From Terrilactibacillus sp. S3-3 (lineage in GTDB: Bacteria > Bacillota > Bacilli > Bacillales > Sporolactobacillaceae), in NCBI GenBank assembly GCA_030437565.1, contig CP129291.1, forward strand, positions 930,001-994,000: 64,000 nt of DNA, written 5' to 3'. The position numbers were made by a program, and so were the translations under genes. The first letter of the stretch is position 1, and each line of letters begins with the position of its first letter. The notes under the pieces were generated by a model, which saw only the letters and a list, made by a program, of their open reading frames with translations, was not told where the DNA came from and searched no databases. Shown piece after piece: positions 31,270 to 42,251 of the stretch.

Positions 31270-31900
31270 ATGATCACCTTATTTCGTGCTTTTTTACGCC
31301 ATCTTGTCCTAGATGGTTGATTAATATAACCTGTTTTGGTATAAAACGAAGAAGTAACGGCAAGCCTGTCTAATGTATAGCAACAGGCAGGAGCAGTCAG
31401 GCACCTGTCAGATTCGATAGCGCCGATAGCAGGTCCTTTTTGAGTGGAAGAAGCGATAAGGATGTTTCGGTGCAATGATGTCATGTTAAAGCCGATAGTT
31501 GCAGACAAAGAAGGGGAAGGATCCTCTTCAATTACAGCTAAAAAACAATAGCTTCTGTATTTTTTTACAATAAGCGGTCTCTATTCAGCTGTATTTGAGC
31601 ATTAATATTCATTCTATCCTGTGCCTGGAGGTTCGTCAATCTTTTCAATCCTATTTAGGTATAAAAAGGATTACCAAAAATCATTAATTCACTATATCGT
31701 AACAATTGAACTAATTTATCAGTGTGCTAAAATAACTTTGAAAGGATCAATGATATTTCCAAGAGTGGGGATAAAAACAGAAATTTTTCACTTATAAATT
31801 TTGTTAGCGCTATAATTGGGAATTTATGGTCAATTCATTGTTTCTGTTATTAAAATGTGTTTGCTGAAATTTCATAAATCATTGTTGGGAGTGTATCACA
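31270..31900. other. About 630-bp spacer, mostly empty
   Basis: A minus-strand frame (31257-31508) has no ribosome binding site or recognisable domain. TATAAT at 31811-31816 with TTCACT 18 nt upstream is a plausible odhA promoter. A T-rich stretch near 31560 could end a transcript. Nothing else is recognised. Confidence 0.4.
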
Positions 31901-34787
31901 ATGGCAATGAACGAGACAATAGACAGGGAAAATCCGTGGCAAAGTTTTTCGGATTTGAACTTGGGCTATGTTGACGAGCAGTATGACAAATATTTGGAAG
32001 ATCCGCAATCTGTTGATCCGACTCTCCAAGATTTGTTTAACAAATGGGGGAGGCCGAAAGAACCTCATGCGGCTGAAACCGTTTCAACCGTACAGAACGA
32101 AGCGATGCCTTATGACATCGAACAAGTGGTTGCAGCCGTCCGGCTGGCGGACAGGATTCGGACTTATGGCCACTTGCTGGCTCACATCGATCCGCTCGGT
32201 ACTCATCATGAGGTGGAAACGCATTTACTTGATTTGGCAGCTTTTAATTTGTCACCAAAGAAATTGAAAGCGATTCCGTCACAAGTTATTTGGCCGGAAG
32301 CACCGGCAGGCATTGACAACGCGCTTGATGTGATTCAACATTTGAGAACGCTTTATTCACAATCACTGGCTTATGAATTCAGCCATGTTCATAACATTGA
32401 TGAGAAAAGATGGCTGAACCAAAAGATCGAACAAGAGGGTCTGCAAGAAAGGCTGTCTAACGAAGAAAAAATTGATCTATTGAAACAGTTGACGAAAGTA
32501 GAAGCCTTTGAACATTTTCTTCATAAGACATTTGTCGGCCAAAAACGTTTTTCTATCGAAGGGGTCGACGCACTCGTACCAATGCTTGACAAGCTCATTC
32601 AATACGGCGTTAAAGACGGCGCGAAAAACGTCATCATCGGCATGGCGCACCGAGGCCGCCTGAGCGTTCTCGCTCATATTCTGGGCAAGCCTTATGAAAA
32701 AATTCTGGCCGAATTTGTCCATTCCCCGAATAAGGATTTGGTTCCTTCTGAAGGATCGAAGGGGATCAACTACGGCTGGACCGGCGACGTCAATACCACT
32801 TGGGTGCCGACAGAGAAATTGAAGAGGGCAAAAACTACCTGCTTCAATACACAGGAGAAGAAGGCCTGGCGAAAGCCGACCGGCATGTCCAAGCAAAATT
32901 AACAATGGCGAACAACCCTAGTCACCTGGAAGTTGTCGATCCGGTTATCGAAGGGTATGCACGTGCTGCTCAAGATGACAGAACCATTTCCGGCTATTCC
33001 AAACAAAATGTGGAAAAGGCCTTTTCAATCATGATTCATGGCGATGCAGCTTTCCCTGGTGAAGGCGTTGTGGCGGAGACTTTCAACTTGAGCCAGCTTA
33101 ATGGATTTTCAACAGGCGGAACGATTCATATCATTGCCAATAACCAAATCGGCTTTACAACCGATCAAGCCGATGATCGGTCGACGAAATACGCCAGCGA
33201 CCTCGCCAAAGGCTATGAAGTGCCGATCGTACACGTGAACGCGGATGATCCGGAAGCGTGCCTGAGCGCCATCTATCTGGCCTATCAATACCGCAAACGT
33301 TCCATAAAGACTTTTTTTTAATTGATCTGTGCGGTTATCGCCGCTATGGCCACAATGAATCGGACGATCCGCAAGCGACACAACCGCTTCTCTACAAAAA
33401 GATCAACAGCCATCCGATGGTCAGCGAGCTGTATCAACAAAAACTGGAAGCGGAAAAGGTTGCATCTAAAGAAGACGTAGAGACATACAAAAACCATGTA
33501 AATGAAAAATTGCAAGCGATTTATGATAAAGTGAAGGAAACCAAGGTGGATGAGATCATTGAACCTGATTTTCCAAAAACTTTGGCTGAGCCGCTTTCAA
33601 AATTTAAAACGGCAGTGCCGGCAGATACATTGAAAGCGCTCAATCAGGAATTGCTGGATTGGCCGAGTGATTTTCATCCGTATCCAAAACTGGGAAGAAT
33701 TTTAAGAAGAAGAGAAAAAGCGCTGGAAACGGGTAAAATTGACTGGGGTCATGCCGAAGCTTTGGCGTTCGCTTCCATTCTCAAGGACGGCACCCCGATA
33801 AGATTTACCGGCCAGGATGTTGAACGCGGCACATTTGCTCATCGCCACGCGGTGCTCCATGACACCGAAACGGGCAGAACCTATTCACCGTTCCACACGT
33901 TGAAAGACGTTAAAGCTTCATTCGATATTCATAATAGTCCGCTTTCAGAAACGGCTGTTATCGGATTTGAATACGGCTATAACGTGTTTGCGCCGGAAAC
34001 GCTAGTGCTTTGGGAAGCACAATTCGGTGATTTTGCCAATGTCGGCCAAGTCATTTTTGACCAGTTTGTTTCTGCCGGCAGAGCGAAATGGGGGCAAAAA
34101 TCAGGGTTTGTTATGACGCTGCCTCACGGCTACGAAGGCATGGGGCCTGAACACTCAAGCGGCCGCGTCGAACGCTATTTACAGCTGGCAGCCGAAAATA
34201 ACTGGACGGTTGCCAACTTGTCGACACCGGCGCAGTACTTCCATATTTTACGCCGGCAAGCAGCGATTCTCGGCAAGGATGTTGTCAGGCCACTCGTGAT
34301 CATGTCACCGAAGAGCCTGCTGCGCCATCCGAAGGCAACATCTTCACTATCCGATCTCTCAGACGGACATTTTCAAAGTGTTGTCGAACAGCCGGGTCTT
34401 GGCGGAAAACCTTCGAAGGTCGAACGGCTGGTGCTGTGCAGCGGCAAGGTATCCGTTGATTTAGCTGTGGCTATCGAAGCGGAAACGGCCAATCTTGATT
34501 GGCTCCACGTCCTTCGTGTTGAGGAACTCTATCCGTTTCCAAAAGACGATCTGAAAGCGATTTTTGATCGCTATAGTCATTTGAAAGAAATTGTTTGGCT
34601 CCAAGAGGAACCAAAGAATATGGGGCCATGGGGGTATATTGAATCCCGCGTCCGTGAAATTGCTCCTGAAAAAGTTGATTTCCGTTATATCGGACGTCCG
34701 TATCGTTCAAGTCCGGCGAGCGGTGAACCTGATATGCATAAAAAAGAGCAAAAAAGGATCATTACAGAAACATTGCAAAAAAGCTAA
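31901..34787 (+). CDS. odhA: 2-oxoglutarate dehydrogenase E1 (frameshifted)
   Basis: It opens [22 protein letters not shown], the usual OdhA start. The thiamine-diphosphate enzyme core contains [48 protein letters not shown] and [14 protein letters not shown]; the pyrimidine-binding half follows with [24 protein letters not shown] split over two blocks. Slips lie near 32792 (one base lost, DVKYHLGAD expected) and 33310 (T8-9 run). About 962 residues. It decarboxylates 2-oxoglutarate and hands succinyl groups to OdhB in the TCA cycle; OdhB follows 36 nt downstream. Confidence 0.95.
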
Positions 34788-34823
34788 TTTCAAAACTATT
34801 AGAGGTTTCGGGGAGGAATTACA

Positions 34824-36121
34824 GTGATTGAAGTTAAAGTACCTGAATTAGCAGAATCGATTACGGAAGGCACTATTGTCAGGTGGCTTGTTAACGTTGG
34901 CGAAAAAGTCAACAAAGGAGACGACATTGTCGAAGTTGAAACTGACAAGGTGAATATCCAAATCAGCGCGGAAGACTCCGGCGTATTGAAAGAAATCAAA
35001 AAAGATGTCGATGACACCGTTGAAGTAGGCGAAGTAATCGCCGTTCTTGATGAAAATGCTGAAGCGGGTGCGGCACCGGCCGCTGCGGCGCCTGAAGCAC
35101 CGGCTGCCGCGCCATCGGGAGCGCCTGCCGGCACAGCGGTTGCGACAAAAGCTCCGGAGACGACAAAAGTTTCCGCTCCGGCTCCGGCACCTGCACCGGC
35201 TGCAGCCGAAGCTCGTCCGGCTGAACGGCAAATCGCATCGCCGGCAGCACGGAAACTGGCCCGGGAAAAAGGCATTGACTTGAGTGCGGTTCAAACGCAT
35301 GATCCGCGCTTGGCAGAGTCCGGTTGGAAGATGTAAAAAATCAAGCGGCTAAAGCTGCCGCACCAAAGCCTGCCGCAGCGCCTGCCGCTCCAGCCCCTGT
35401 TTCAGACGCCAAGCCGGTTGAACGGATTAAGATGTCGCGCCGCAGACAAACAATCGCCAAAAGGCTTGTCGGTGTTCAACATGAAGCCGCGATGTTAACG
35501 ACTTTCAATGAAGTCGATTTGACAGCGATCATGGATGTGCGAAAGAGAAGGAAAGAAGCCTTTATTAAACAACATGATGTAAAACTTGGATTCATGTCGT
35601 TTTTCACAAAGGCCGTGGTTGGCGCTTTGAAATGCTTCCCGCTCCTTAATGCGGAAATTGACGGCACGGACATTCTTGTTAAAAAATTCTATGATATCGG
35701 CATTGCCGTTGCGACGGATCAAGGGCTGGTTGTTCCGGTTGTCCGCGATGCGGATCGGAAATCATTTGCTAATATTGAACAAGATATTCGCGATTTGGCC
35801 CAAAAAGCACGCTCCAACCGTTTGGGATTGCAAGATCTTCAAGGCGGCACGTTTACGATTACCAACGGCGGAACATTTGGCTCGCTTCTGTCTACACCGA
35901 TTATCAATGCACCGCAAGTCGGCATCTTAGGTATGCACGGTATCAAAAAACGCCCGATTACGATTTCAACTCCGGAAGGCGACAAAATCGAAACCCGGCC
36001 GATGATGTATATTGCGTTGTCTTACGACCACCGCATTGTTGACGGCAGTGAAGCCGTTCGTTTTCTTGTCAAGGTTAAAGAATTGCTCGAAGACCCTGAA
36101 AGCCTCCTGCTTGAAGGATGA
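34824..36121 (+). CDS. odhB: Dihydrolipoyl succinyltransferase E2 (dinucleotide insertion)
   Basis: GTG 34824 with GGGAGG eight nt upstream. A lipoyl domain ([14 protein letters not shown], lipoylated Lys) is followed by an Ala-Pro-rich linker, a peripheral-subunit-binding domain ([19 protein letters not shown]) and an acyltransferase domain ending in [18 protein letters not shown] with the catalytic His-Asp. An extra GC at 35306-35309 breaks the frame; without it the text is [12 protein letters not shown]. About 432 residues. The E3 subunit is not in the window. A strong terminator follows. Confidence 0.95.
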
Positions 36122-36137
36122 TTGAAAAAATAATTAA

Positions 36138-36167
36138 AAAACCCCCGCTGTTACAGCGGGGGTTTTG
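36138..36167 (+). terminator. Terminator of odhAB
   Basis: AAACCCCCGCTG and CAGCGGGGGTTTT flank a three-base loop. Confidence 0.95.
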
Positions 36168-36205
36168 TTATAATATACAAAGAAGTCATTTTTTTTTTTA
36201 AAGTG

Positions 36206-36221
36206 TATGATTATTGTCACA
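36206..36221. promoter_or_regulatory. Candidate Fnr box upstream of fnr
   Basis: TATGA-TTATTG-TCACA matches the TGTGA-N6-TCACA consensus in nine of ten positions. It lies about 50 nt before the start expected from TATAAT at 36252-36257, and suggests self-regulation. Confidence 0.55.
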
Positions 36222-36287
36222 AGATCGCAAGAGAAGGATGTTTTTATTCTGTATAATAATGATATGAAAAGGATCTTTTAAAAGGGT

Positions 36288-37013
36288 GTGATTAAGGAAC
36301 TTGCGGCTTATTCGAATAAAGAGCAAATAAAAAATGCATATGGTTTTTCTAAGCAAAATTTGGACGCCCTCAAAGGCATGATGACGGAAGTCTTTTTTAA
36401 AAAAGGGACAAGTATTTATTGGGAAGGCGATCATGCCGATAAGCTGTTTTATGTTTTCAAAGGCAGGGTTAAATTGTTCAAATCGGCATATGACGGACGG
36501 GATCTTGTCCTGCATTATTTTACACCAGGGGATCTATTCGGTGAAATCGAATTTTTCGGCACCGAACAGTATACTTTTACTGCGAAGGCGATTAGCGATT
36601 GTTCGATTGGCATGATTGATCAAAAAGACATTGAGATGGCGTTGTGGAAAAACAGCGGGCTGACATTTGAATTTATGAAGTGGATGGGTTCAATGAACCA
36701 ATTTACTCAAATCAAGCTGCGTGATTTGCTATTTTACGGAAAAAACGGGGCTTTAGCATCGACGCTCATTCGAATGATCAACAGTTACGGCCGAGTTGAA
36801 GAGGATGGTATTCATTATTCAATAGAACTGACAAATTCCGACTTGGCGCAGCTAATTGGTGCGACCAGAGAAACGGTCAACCGTATGCTGCAAGCTTGGA
36901 AAAAAGAAGGTGCCATTAACTACAGGCACGGAACGATAGTGATTAAAGATTTAAATTATATCAAAAGTATCTGCCACTGCGAAGGCTGCCCGCTTAATAT
37001 GTGCAGATTGTAA
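36288..37013 (+). CDS. fnr: Fnr, oxygen-responsive Crp-family regulator with C-terminal Fe-S cysteines
   Basis: Intact, about 241 residues. A cyclic-nucleotide-like beta barrel (GDHADKLFYVFKGRVKLF; GDLFGEIEFFG) is followed by a dimer helix and a helix-turn-helix (LAQLIGATRETVNRML). The tail SICHCEGCPLNMCRL has C-X2-C-X4-C, the spacing of the B. subtilis Fnr cluster ligands, unlike the N-terminal cluster of E. coli FNR. It should activate anaerobic genes when its [4Fe-4S] is intact. GTG start; the ribosome binding site is unclear. Confidence 0.88.
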   Translation: MIKELAAYSNKEQIKNAYGFSKQNLDALKGMMTEVFFKKGTSIYWEGDHADKLFYVFKGRVKLFKSAYDGRDLVLHYFTPGDLFGEIEFFGTEQYTFTAKAISDCSIGMIDQKDIEMALWKNSGLTFEFMKWMGSMNQFTQIKLRDLLFYGKNGALASTLIRMINSYGRVEEDGIHYSIELTNSDLAQLIGATRETVNRMLQAWKKEGAINYRHGTIVIKDLNYIKSICHCEGCPLNMCRL

Positions 37014-37169
37014 TAACCAGCAAAAGTTTTATAAAAAAAGAACTGGTTCACTTGCTTTTTCATGCAGGTGCTTTTTTTTTTTATAGAAATCGCGATTTGT
37101 AAAAAAAAAACAGAGGGTGTTAAAATAGAAATTGCCAAACGAATACATAGAATGTTATAGGTGATTAAT

Positions 37170-38030
37170 ATGAAACGATGGTATCTTAAATATTTACTTA
37201 TTTTTTCAGCATTGCTGACCATTTCAGGGTGCGCTCAGCCATCCGCCTCAACAGCTCAGCCATCCGCCGGCAGCCAAAACGCGGCTTCATCCGCTCATCT
37301 CGTCACGGCGAAGGTTGACAAAGTTGTTGACGGCGACACCATTGATGTCGATTACAAAGGAAAGACAACGGCGGTCCGTATGCTTCTTATTGATACCCCT
37401 GAAACTCACCACCCGAAGTTAGGCGTTCAGCCATACGGACCCGAGGCGAGCGGGTTTACTCATCATCTCTTAGATGGCAAGACAGCTCAGCTGGAACTTG
37501 GAAAAAACGGGGGACGCGATAAATACGGCCGGCTGCTTGCCTATGTTTACATAGGAGGAAAATCGGTGGAAGAGGCCCTGCTTTCAAGAGGGCTTGCGCG
37601 TGTGGCTTATGTTTTTCCTCCGAATACAAAATACGTGAGTGAATATCGTGCCGTTCAGAAACAAGCTCAAGAGAAGAAGCTGGGTGTTTGGTCTGTCAAG
37701 GGCTATGCGACCGAAAGCGGGTTTCGCCCGGAAGTGATGAAAGGGACCAAGGCATACGCCGAAGCGGAAAACTATCAGCCGGCAGCAGCACGTTCATCCT
37801 TTTCTTCTTCTGAAAAGAGATTGCAGACGAGCGGAGCAGAAAACAGCCGAAGCGGCGGACTTTCTCCAGATAACGATGGAAATTGCGATGGAGCAATCAA
37901 AGGGAACGTCTCAAGCAGGGGGAAAATCTATCATCCGCCGGCGGACGCCTCCTATAAAATGACGAAGGCTGAAGCTTGTTTTAGAACGGTAGAAGCCGCC
38001 AAAGCGGCAGGGTTTCGGGCACCGAGATGA
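37170..38030 (+). CDS. Secreted lipoprotein nuclease, SNase/thermonuclease family (YncB-like)
   Basis: A lipobox (TISGC) follows a short hydrophobic signal. The SNase domain (about 40-180) has VDGDTIDV, RMLLIDTPET and GRDKYGRLLAYVYI, which hold the Asp, Arg and Glu of the active site. A C-terminal metal-binding-like motif follows (CDGAIKGN, GKIYH, EACFRTVEAAKAAGFR), as in YncB relatives. Intact, 286 residues. AGGTGA precedes the ATG 37170. It degrades DNA and RNA outside the cell using Ca2+. Confidence 0.88.
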   Translation: MKRWYLKYLLIFSALLTISGCAQPSASTAQPSAGSQNAASSAHLVTAKVDKVVDGDTIDVDYKGKTTAVRMLLIDTPETHHPKLGVQPYGPEASGFTHHLLDGKTAQLELGKNGGRDKYGRLLAYVYIGGKSVEEALLSRGLARVAYVFPPNTKYVSEYRAVQKQAQEKKLGVWSVKGYATESGFRPEVMKGTKAYAEAENYQPAAARSSFSSSEKRLQTSGAENSRSGGLSPDNDGNCDGAIKGNVSSRGKIYHPPADASYKMTKAEACFRTVEAAKAAGFRAPR

Positions 38031-38060
38031 AAAAAAAGAGAGGTGTTTCTCCCTTTTTGC
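38031..38060 (+). terminator. Probable terminator after the nuclease gene
   Basis: AAAAAAGAGAGG and TCTCCCTTTTT flank a short loop just after the stop. Confidence 0.5.
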
Positions 38061-38084
38061 GTTCACAGGGATGCTGCTCCGGCT

Positions 38085-38318
38085 CTATGCCTGCTGTTTA
38101 GACTCAGCTTTCACTGCCTGGTACGCTTCATCCAAATTGCGGATGCGGCGGACAAGTTCGAAATTTTTATTTAAATGGTCCTGAATGATTGCTGAAACAA
38201 CAGAATGATAATAACTGTTCATCGCCTGTACGGGAGTGAGAAACTCCCGGTTTTTTTCGATCTGTTGACGAAGCGCGTCTTTAAAATAGTCTGTACTAAA
38301 TTTATCGGCATTCAACAC
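38085..38318 (-). CDS. Small protein of unknown function, about 77 residues
   Basis: GTG 38318 with AAGGAGAG five nt upstream; an upstream ATG at 38357 would place the ribosome binding site inside the gene. The product is helical and charged (NADKFSTDYFKDALRQQIEK, then MNSYYHSVVSAIIQDHL), with no signal peptide or known motif. It lies 36 nt downstream of the B3/4-domain gene on the same strand and may be co-transcribed. I do not recognise it. Confidence 0.6.
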   Translation of the reverse strand: MLNADKFSTDYFKDALRQQIEKNREFLTPVQAMNSYYHSVVSAIIQDHLNKNFELVRRIRNLDEAYQAVKAESKQQA

Positions 38319-38353
38319 CAATCTCTCCTTTTTTCCATATTTTATTATTGCAG

Positions 38354-39031
38354 TCATTCACAGATCACGGCGTGTTCGGCCGTTCCGCCGTGGACTTGAA
38401 CAAACATTTCTGCTATTTTTTGAACCAGTCTTTCCGCCTTTTCTTTTTGCATCGATGGCCGCACATACACCATTTGCAGCGCATTCGTTGTGTCTTCCGT
38501 CACTTTAGTGCGCAGGGAATCGACGATCGGACTGCCGAAAGCGCTTCGCCGATCAACGGCAACAAGTTTGTTTTCCATTGACATTGTTCGGCCGTTAAGT
38601 GCATCATAACAATCCGTCTTTGTTCCAATTGTCACGGTAACGGGTTCTTCAATCTGTTTGAGATCGTATATTCCGAGCGGAATGCCATATGCCATACTGC
38701 AGACTAAAAAAGTTATTTAAATCAACGGCTGAATGAACGGCAGGCAGGCTTCCGTATTTTTTGAGCCGGCGAAACAAGGCTTCTTGGGATGGACGATAGC
38801 GGATGGATCAGTACCCGCTTTTTTGAAAACAGACCGCCATTCTTTGACACCGGGAATATCGGCGACCGCCTGCTCTTCTAAAGACAGCCGAATGTTTTGG
38901 TAGAAGAGAGGCAGACGTCCGGAAATGATTTGCGGCATGGCGCTAATCACGATATGATGATAGATAACGATACCCATCTTGAAATCGGCAGTGCAAGCTT
39001 TTAATTGCGGAGAAATGGAGAAACTGAGCAT
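38354..39031 (-). CDS. B3/4 (tRNA-editing-like) domain protein, 7-nt duplication
   Basis: The two halves give a B3/B4 domain as in the beta chain of phenylalanyl-tRNA synthetase: VKEWRSVFKKAGTDP, PAVHSAVDLNNFFSLQYG, GIPLGIYDLKQIEEP. The frame is broken near 38770 and at 38682-38695, where ATGCCAT is repeated in tandem; with one copy SLQYGIPLGIYDL is continuous. ATG 39031 follows GGAGG by eight nt. About 226 residues. Stand-alone B3/4 proteins may edit mischarged tRNA; the role here is not known. Confidence 0.7.
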
Positions 39032-39163
39032 AACGTCGACCTCCATAGTTTTAACTTACTTACAGTTTACCATATTCCTTTGCCTTTTTAATAATCGGGG
39101 CCATGAGAGAGATGGCGAAATGACAATGGTCTTAAAGAAAGGAAAAAATGAGTGCATACAGTT

Positions 39164-40917
39164 ATGAAACTGGACCAGTTAAAAACACAGTTAATTGAAT
39201 ACAGTCGGAACTGCGGCATCGATAAAATAGGTTTTACAACGGCTGATCCTTTTATAGAACTGAAAGCCCGGCTCTATCAGCAGCGCGCGCTCGGTTATCA
39301 GTCCCGTTTTTGAAGAAAAAGACATTGAAAAACGGACGGAGCCAACGCGGCTTATGGAAGACGCGGAGTCCATCATTTCAATTGCTCTCGCTTATCCGGC
39401 GAAAATGGAAGAAAGACCTGCAAACACTAAAGAAAATCGGCGCGGTGCGTTTTGCAGGGCTTCATGGGGGACTGATTACCATCTGGTTTTACGAGATAAA
39501 TTGCAAAAATTGGCTGACTTTTTAATAGCCAAAGTTCCTGAAGCCAAAGCGAAAATTATGGTGGACACGGGTGAACTGTCTGATCGCGCTGTGGCTGAGC
39601 GGGCTGGAATCGGATGGCCGGGAAAAAATACGAATGTTATTACAAAGGAATTTGGTTCCTATGTCTATCTCGGTGAAATGATCACAAATCTCCCATTTCC
39701 GCCTGACAAGCCGGCTGTTGACTTATGCGGTGACTGCAATCTGTGTGTTGATCATTGTCCGACAGGAGCGCTTGTTCAGGGGGGGCAACTGAATAGTCAC
39801 AAATGTTGCTTTTTTTAACCCAAACCAAACGTGATATTCCCGAATTATATAGAAAGGCGATCGGAAACCGCGTCTATGGCTGCGATACTTGCCAGCAGGT
39901 TTGTCCCTATAATCGGGGAATCGACAGCCACTTTCATGAGGAAATGGAGCCTGATCCTGAGCTGGTGCGGCCGCTGCTGAAACCGCTGCTGTCCATCAGC
40001 AATCGGGAATTCAAGGAAATGTTCGGAAAGATGTCCGGATCGTGGCGCGGAAAAAAACCCATTCAGCGAAACGCGATACTCGCCCTTGGCAATTACAAGG
40101 ATACAACGGCTGCCGGTGAATTAACACGGCTTATAAAAGAGGATCCGCGGCCGGATATCCGCCGTGCCGCCATTTGGTCGCTAAAAAAAATGTGGGATAA
40201 TCTGGAAGAACGCAGACAGGAAACGATAAGGCGCGAACTTAGGGAATATGCGCCGGCGGAGCCGGTTGATGAGGTGCAAAAATATATTGGTGAACTTTTG
40301 CGGTGCCAAAACGAAGGGATGAGCGAAGTGTCAAAACAAATGGTGAAAAGTGCTGACAAACCAATGGTAAATGCAGAGCGGGATAGGGTCAAGACGCCTT
40401 ATGTGTATATTGACGACATCGAAACACCGATCGGCAGACTGACGATTGCCTGCAACTATGAAGGAATATGCAAAATAGAATTCGGCTCGCTCGAGAACAA
40501 AGCGCCGATAATTCAAAGCTGGGCAAAAAAAAAAATGATGCCGTGTGAACTGAAAAAGAATCAAGAGATGAACCGCGCTGCACTGATTCAACTGCAAGAA
40601 TATTTTCAGGGAAAACGCCAAACGTTTGACGTGCCGCTGTCTTTGCATGGTACCCCTTTTCAAGTCAAAGTGTGGAAGGCGCTGCAGGCTATTCCGTTTG
40701 GTGAGACGAGATCTTATAAAGATATTGCCCGGGCCGTCGGCCAACCGAAAGCGGTAAGAGCGATTGGGGCGGCAAACAATAAAAATCCCATTCGATTATT
40801 ATTATTCCTTGCCACCGGGTCATCGGATCCAATGGATCGCTTGTCGGATACGGCGGAGGGCTTGATAAAAAAGAATGGCTGCTTGAATTCGAAAGGGGCA
40901 GGCTGCTGGCGCGCTGA
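39164..40917 (+). CDS. queG: QueG epoxyqueuosine reductase fused to O6-alkylguanine-DNA alkyltransferase (frameshifted)
   Basis: QueG part (1-380): [30 protein letters not shown], two ferredoxin cysteine sets ([27 protein letters not shown]) and HEAT-like repeats. It reduces epoxyqueuosine in tRNA with cobalamin. Without a stop the frame continues into an alkyltransferase ([45 protein letters not shown]). After a slip near 40792 this reads [12 protein letters not shown] with the acceptor Cys and ends [12 protein letters not shown], stop 40915-40917. Other slips: 39310 and 39800. The ribosome binding site is weak. The link near 40320-40400 is an Ala/Glu-rich linker. Confidence 0.85.
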
Positions 40918-41001
40918 AATCCATTCAGCGCTGCCTTGGCCCGCCCCGTATTTTTTTTAGGTTAAATCATATATTTAGGGGAGAAATACATCGAAAGGCG
41001 G

Positions 41002-41911
41002 GTGGGGCAGGTGGCGGAATTGGAAGCTTTCAAATCCTATTTGCAGGGAGTTAGCGAATTTTGGGTTGATGAATACTATGAACGCTATCATTATGTTCCT
41101 GATGAAGAAAGAGCGGTCATGGCTAGAAAAAAGCGGCTTCTGAAAGAGCGTCATGCGGAAATTGAAAAGACGATTGTGAACGCCAGAATATTAAACATCG
41201 TCCCAGAGCTTGCCAACCGGCGCATTGACTATCGCCTTCACTATAAATGGCTGATTAAGCAGAAAGATGATTTTTATGTAGAGGAATTAATCGAGGACAG
41301 GCAGTTAACGGTTCAAGAAGGCAGAGTCCTGTTTGATTGTTTGCAAAAAAAAAGGAGCGGGATGACGAAGGCGGAAGGATACCGCCCTCTGCTGAGAAGG
41401 AGATATGGAAAAACGATATTCGTGTTCAATATGATCGGCTTAAAGCGGTGAGATATGCCGATCAATGGTGGAACAGCAAAAATCCGGCCTATCCGCTGAT
41501 TAAAGACGATTGCACAAGTTATGTGTCGCAATGCATGCACCAGGGCGGCGTGCCTTTAACCGGCATACCCAACCGCGGCTCCGGATGGTGGTATCAGTCG
41601 AATAATTGGAGTTATAGCTGGAGTGTGGCGAACAGTTTGCGCTGGTATTTGAGCCGAAGCAATAATGTGATGAGAGCGATGGAAGTGGAAAAACCGGAAC
41701 TGCTTGTTCCGGGAGATGTCATTTGTTACGATTTTCAAGGTGACGGCAAATGGGATCACAATGTTTTTGTAACCGAAAAAGATGCCAATAATAGCCGCTT
41801 GTCAATGCGCATACTTATAATGCCCGCCATCGTTATTGGAATTATGTCGACTCGCCGGCCTGGACAGAAAAGATTCAATATAAATTTTTTCACATTGCTC
41901 ACGACAAATAG
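41002..41911 (+). CDS. yhbB: YhbB-like secreted-type amidase-domain protein (frameshifted)
   Basis: N-terminal helical part (residues 1-115, [14 protein letters not shown]), then an Amidase_6 domain ([59 protein letters not shown]) with the Cys-His pair of NlpC-like hydrolases. Slips lie near 41345 (A9 run) and 41790. The corrected end is [16 protein letters not shown]...FHIAHDK, stop 41909-41911. About 303 residues. GTG 41002 is near GAAAGG; GTG 41011 is an alternative. Same place as B. subtilis yhbB, between queG and trmL. No signal peptide is visible. Confidence 0.82.
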
Positions 41912-42251
41912 CTGATGGGCCTTCTATATCTTCGGCTTGATACAAAGCGCCGTTATTGAAATTGGGCCGGATTTATTTTCGACGACCATGTTTGCTCCCG
42001 GTTTTCTTTATCGGCAAAGGAGCGGACAGCCGCAGGCAGCGCCCAACCATCCCAAAGTTTTTTCAAACAGTCCGGGACTTCAACTGCTTGAACAATGGTG
42101 GTTTCCTATTGAGACATGGTATAATAATACAAGTTGTCAAATAAAACGAACTTCTCTGGGTCTAATATTCATACCGGAATTTAGTCAAGTACTTGGAGAC
42201 CTAATAGGGACGTCTAAAGTTTTACACGAAATGGTGAGGTGCTCGTTATTC
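41912..42251. other. yhbB-trmL spacer with extended -10 promoter
   Basis: About 340 bp. TGGTATAAT at 42117-42125 is a good extended -10 element for trmL. Open frames on the plus strand lack ribosome binding sites and are not supported. Confidence 0.5.

Noticed and set aside
31257..31508. 83-codon minus-strand ORF upstream of cvfB
   Set aside because: No ribosome binding site or known domain; it may be an old remnant but cannot be supported.
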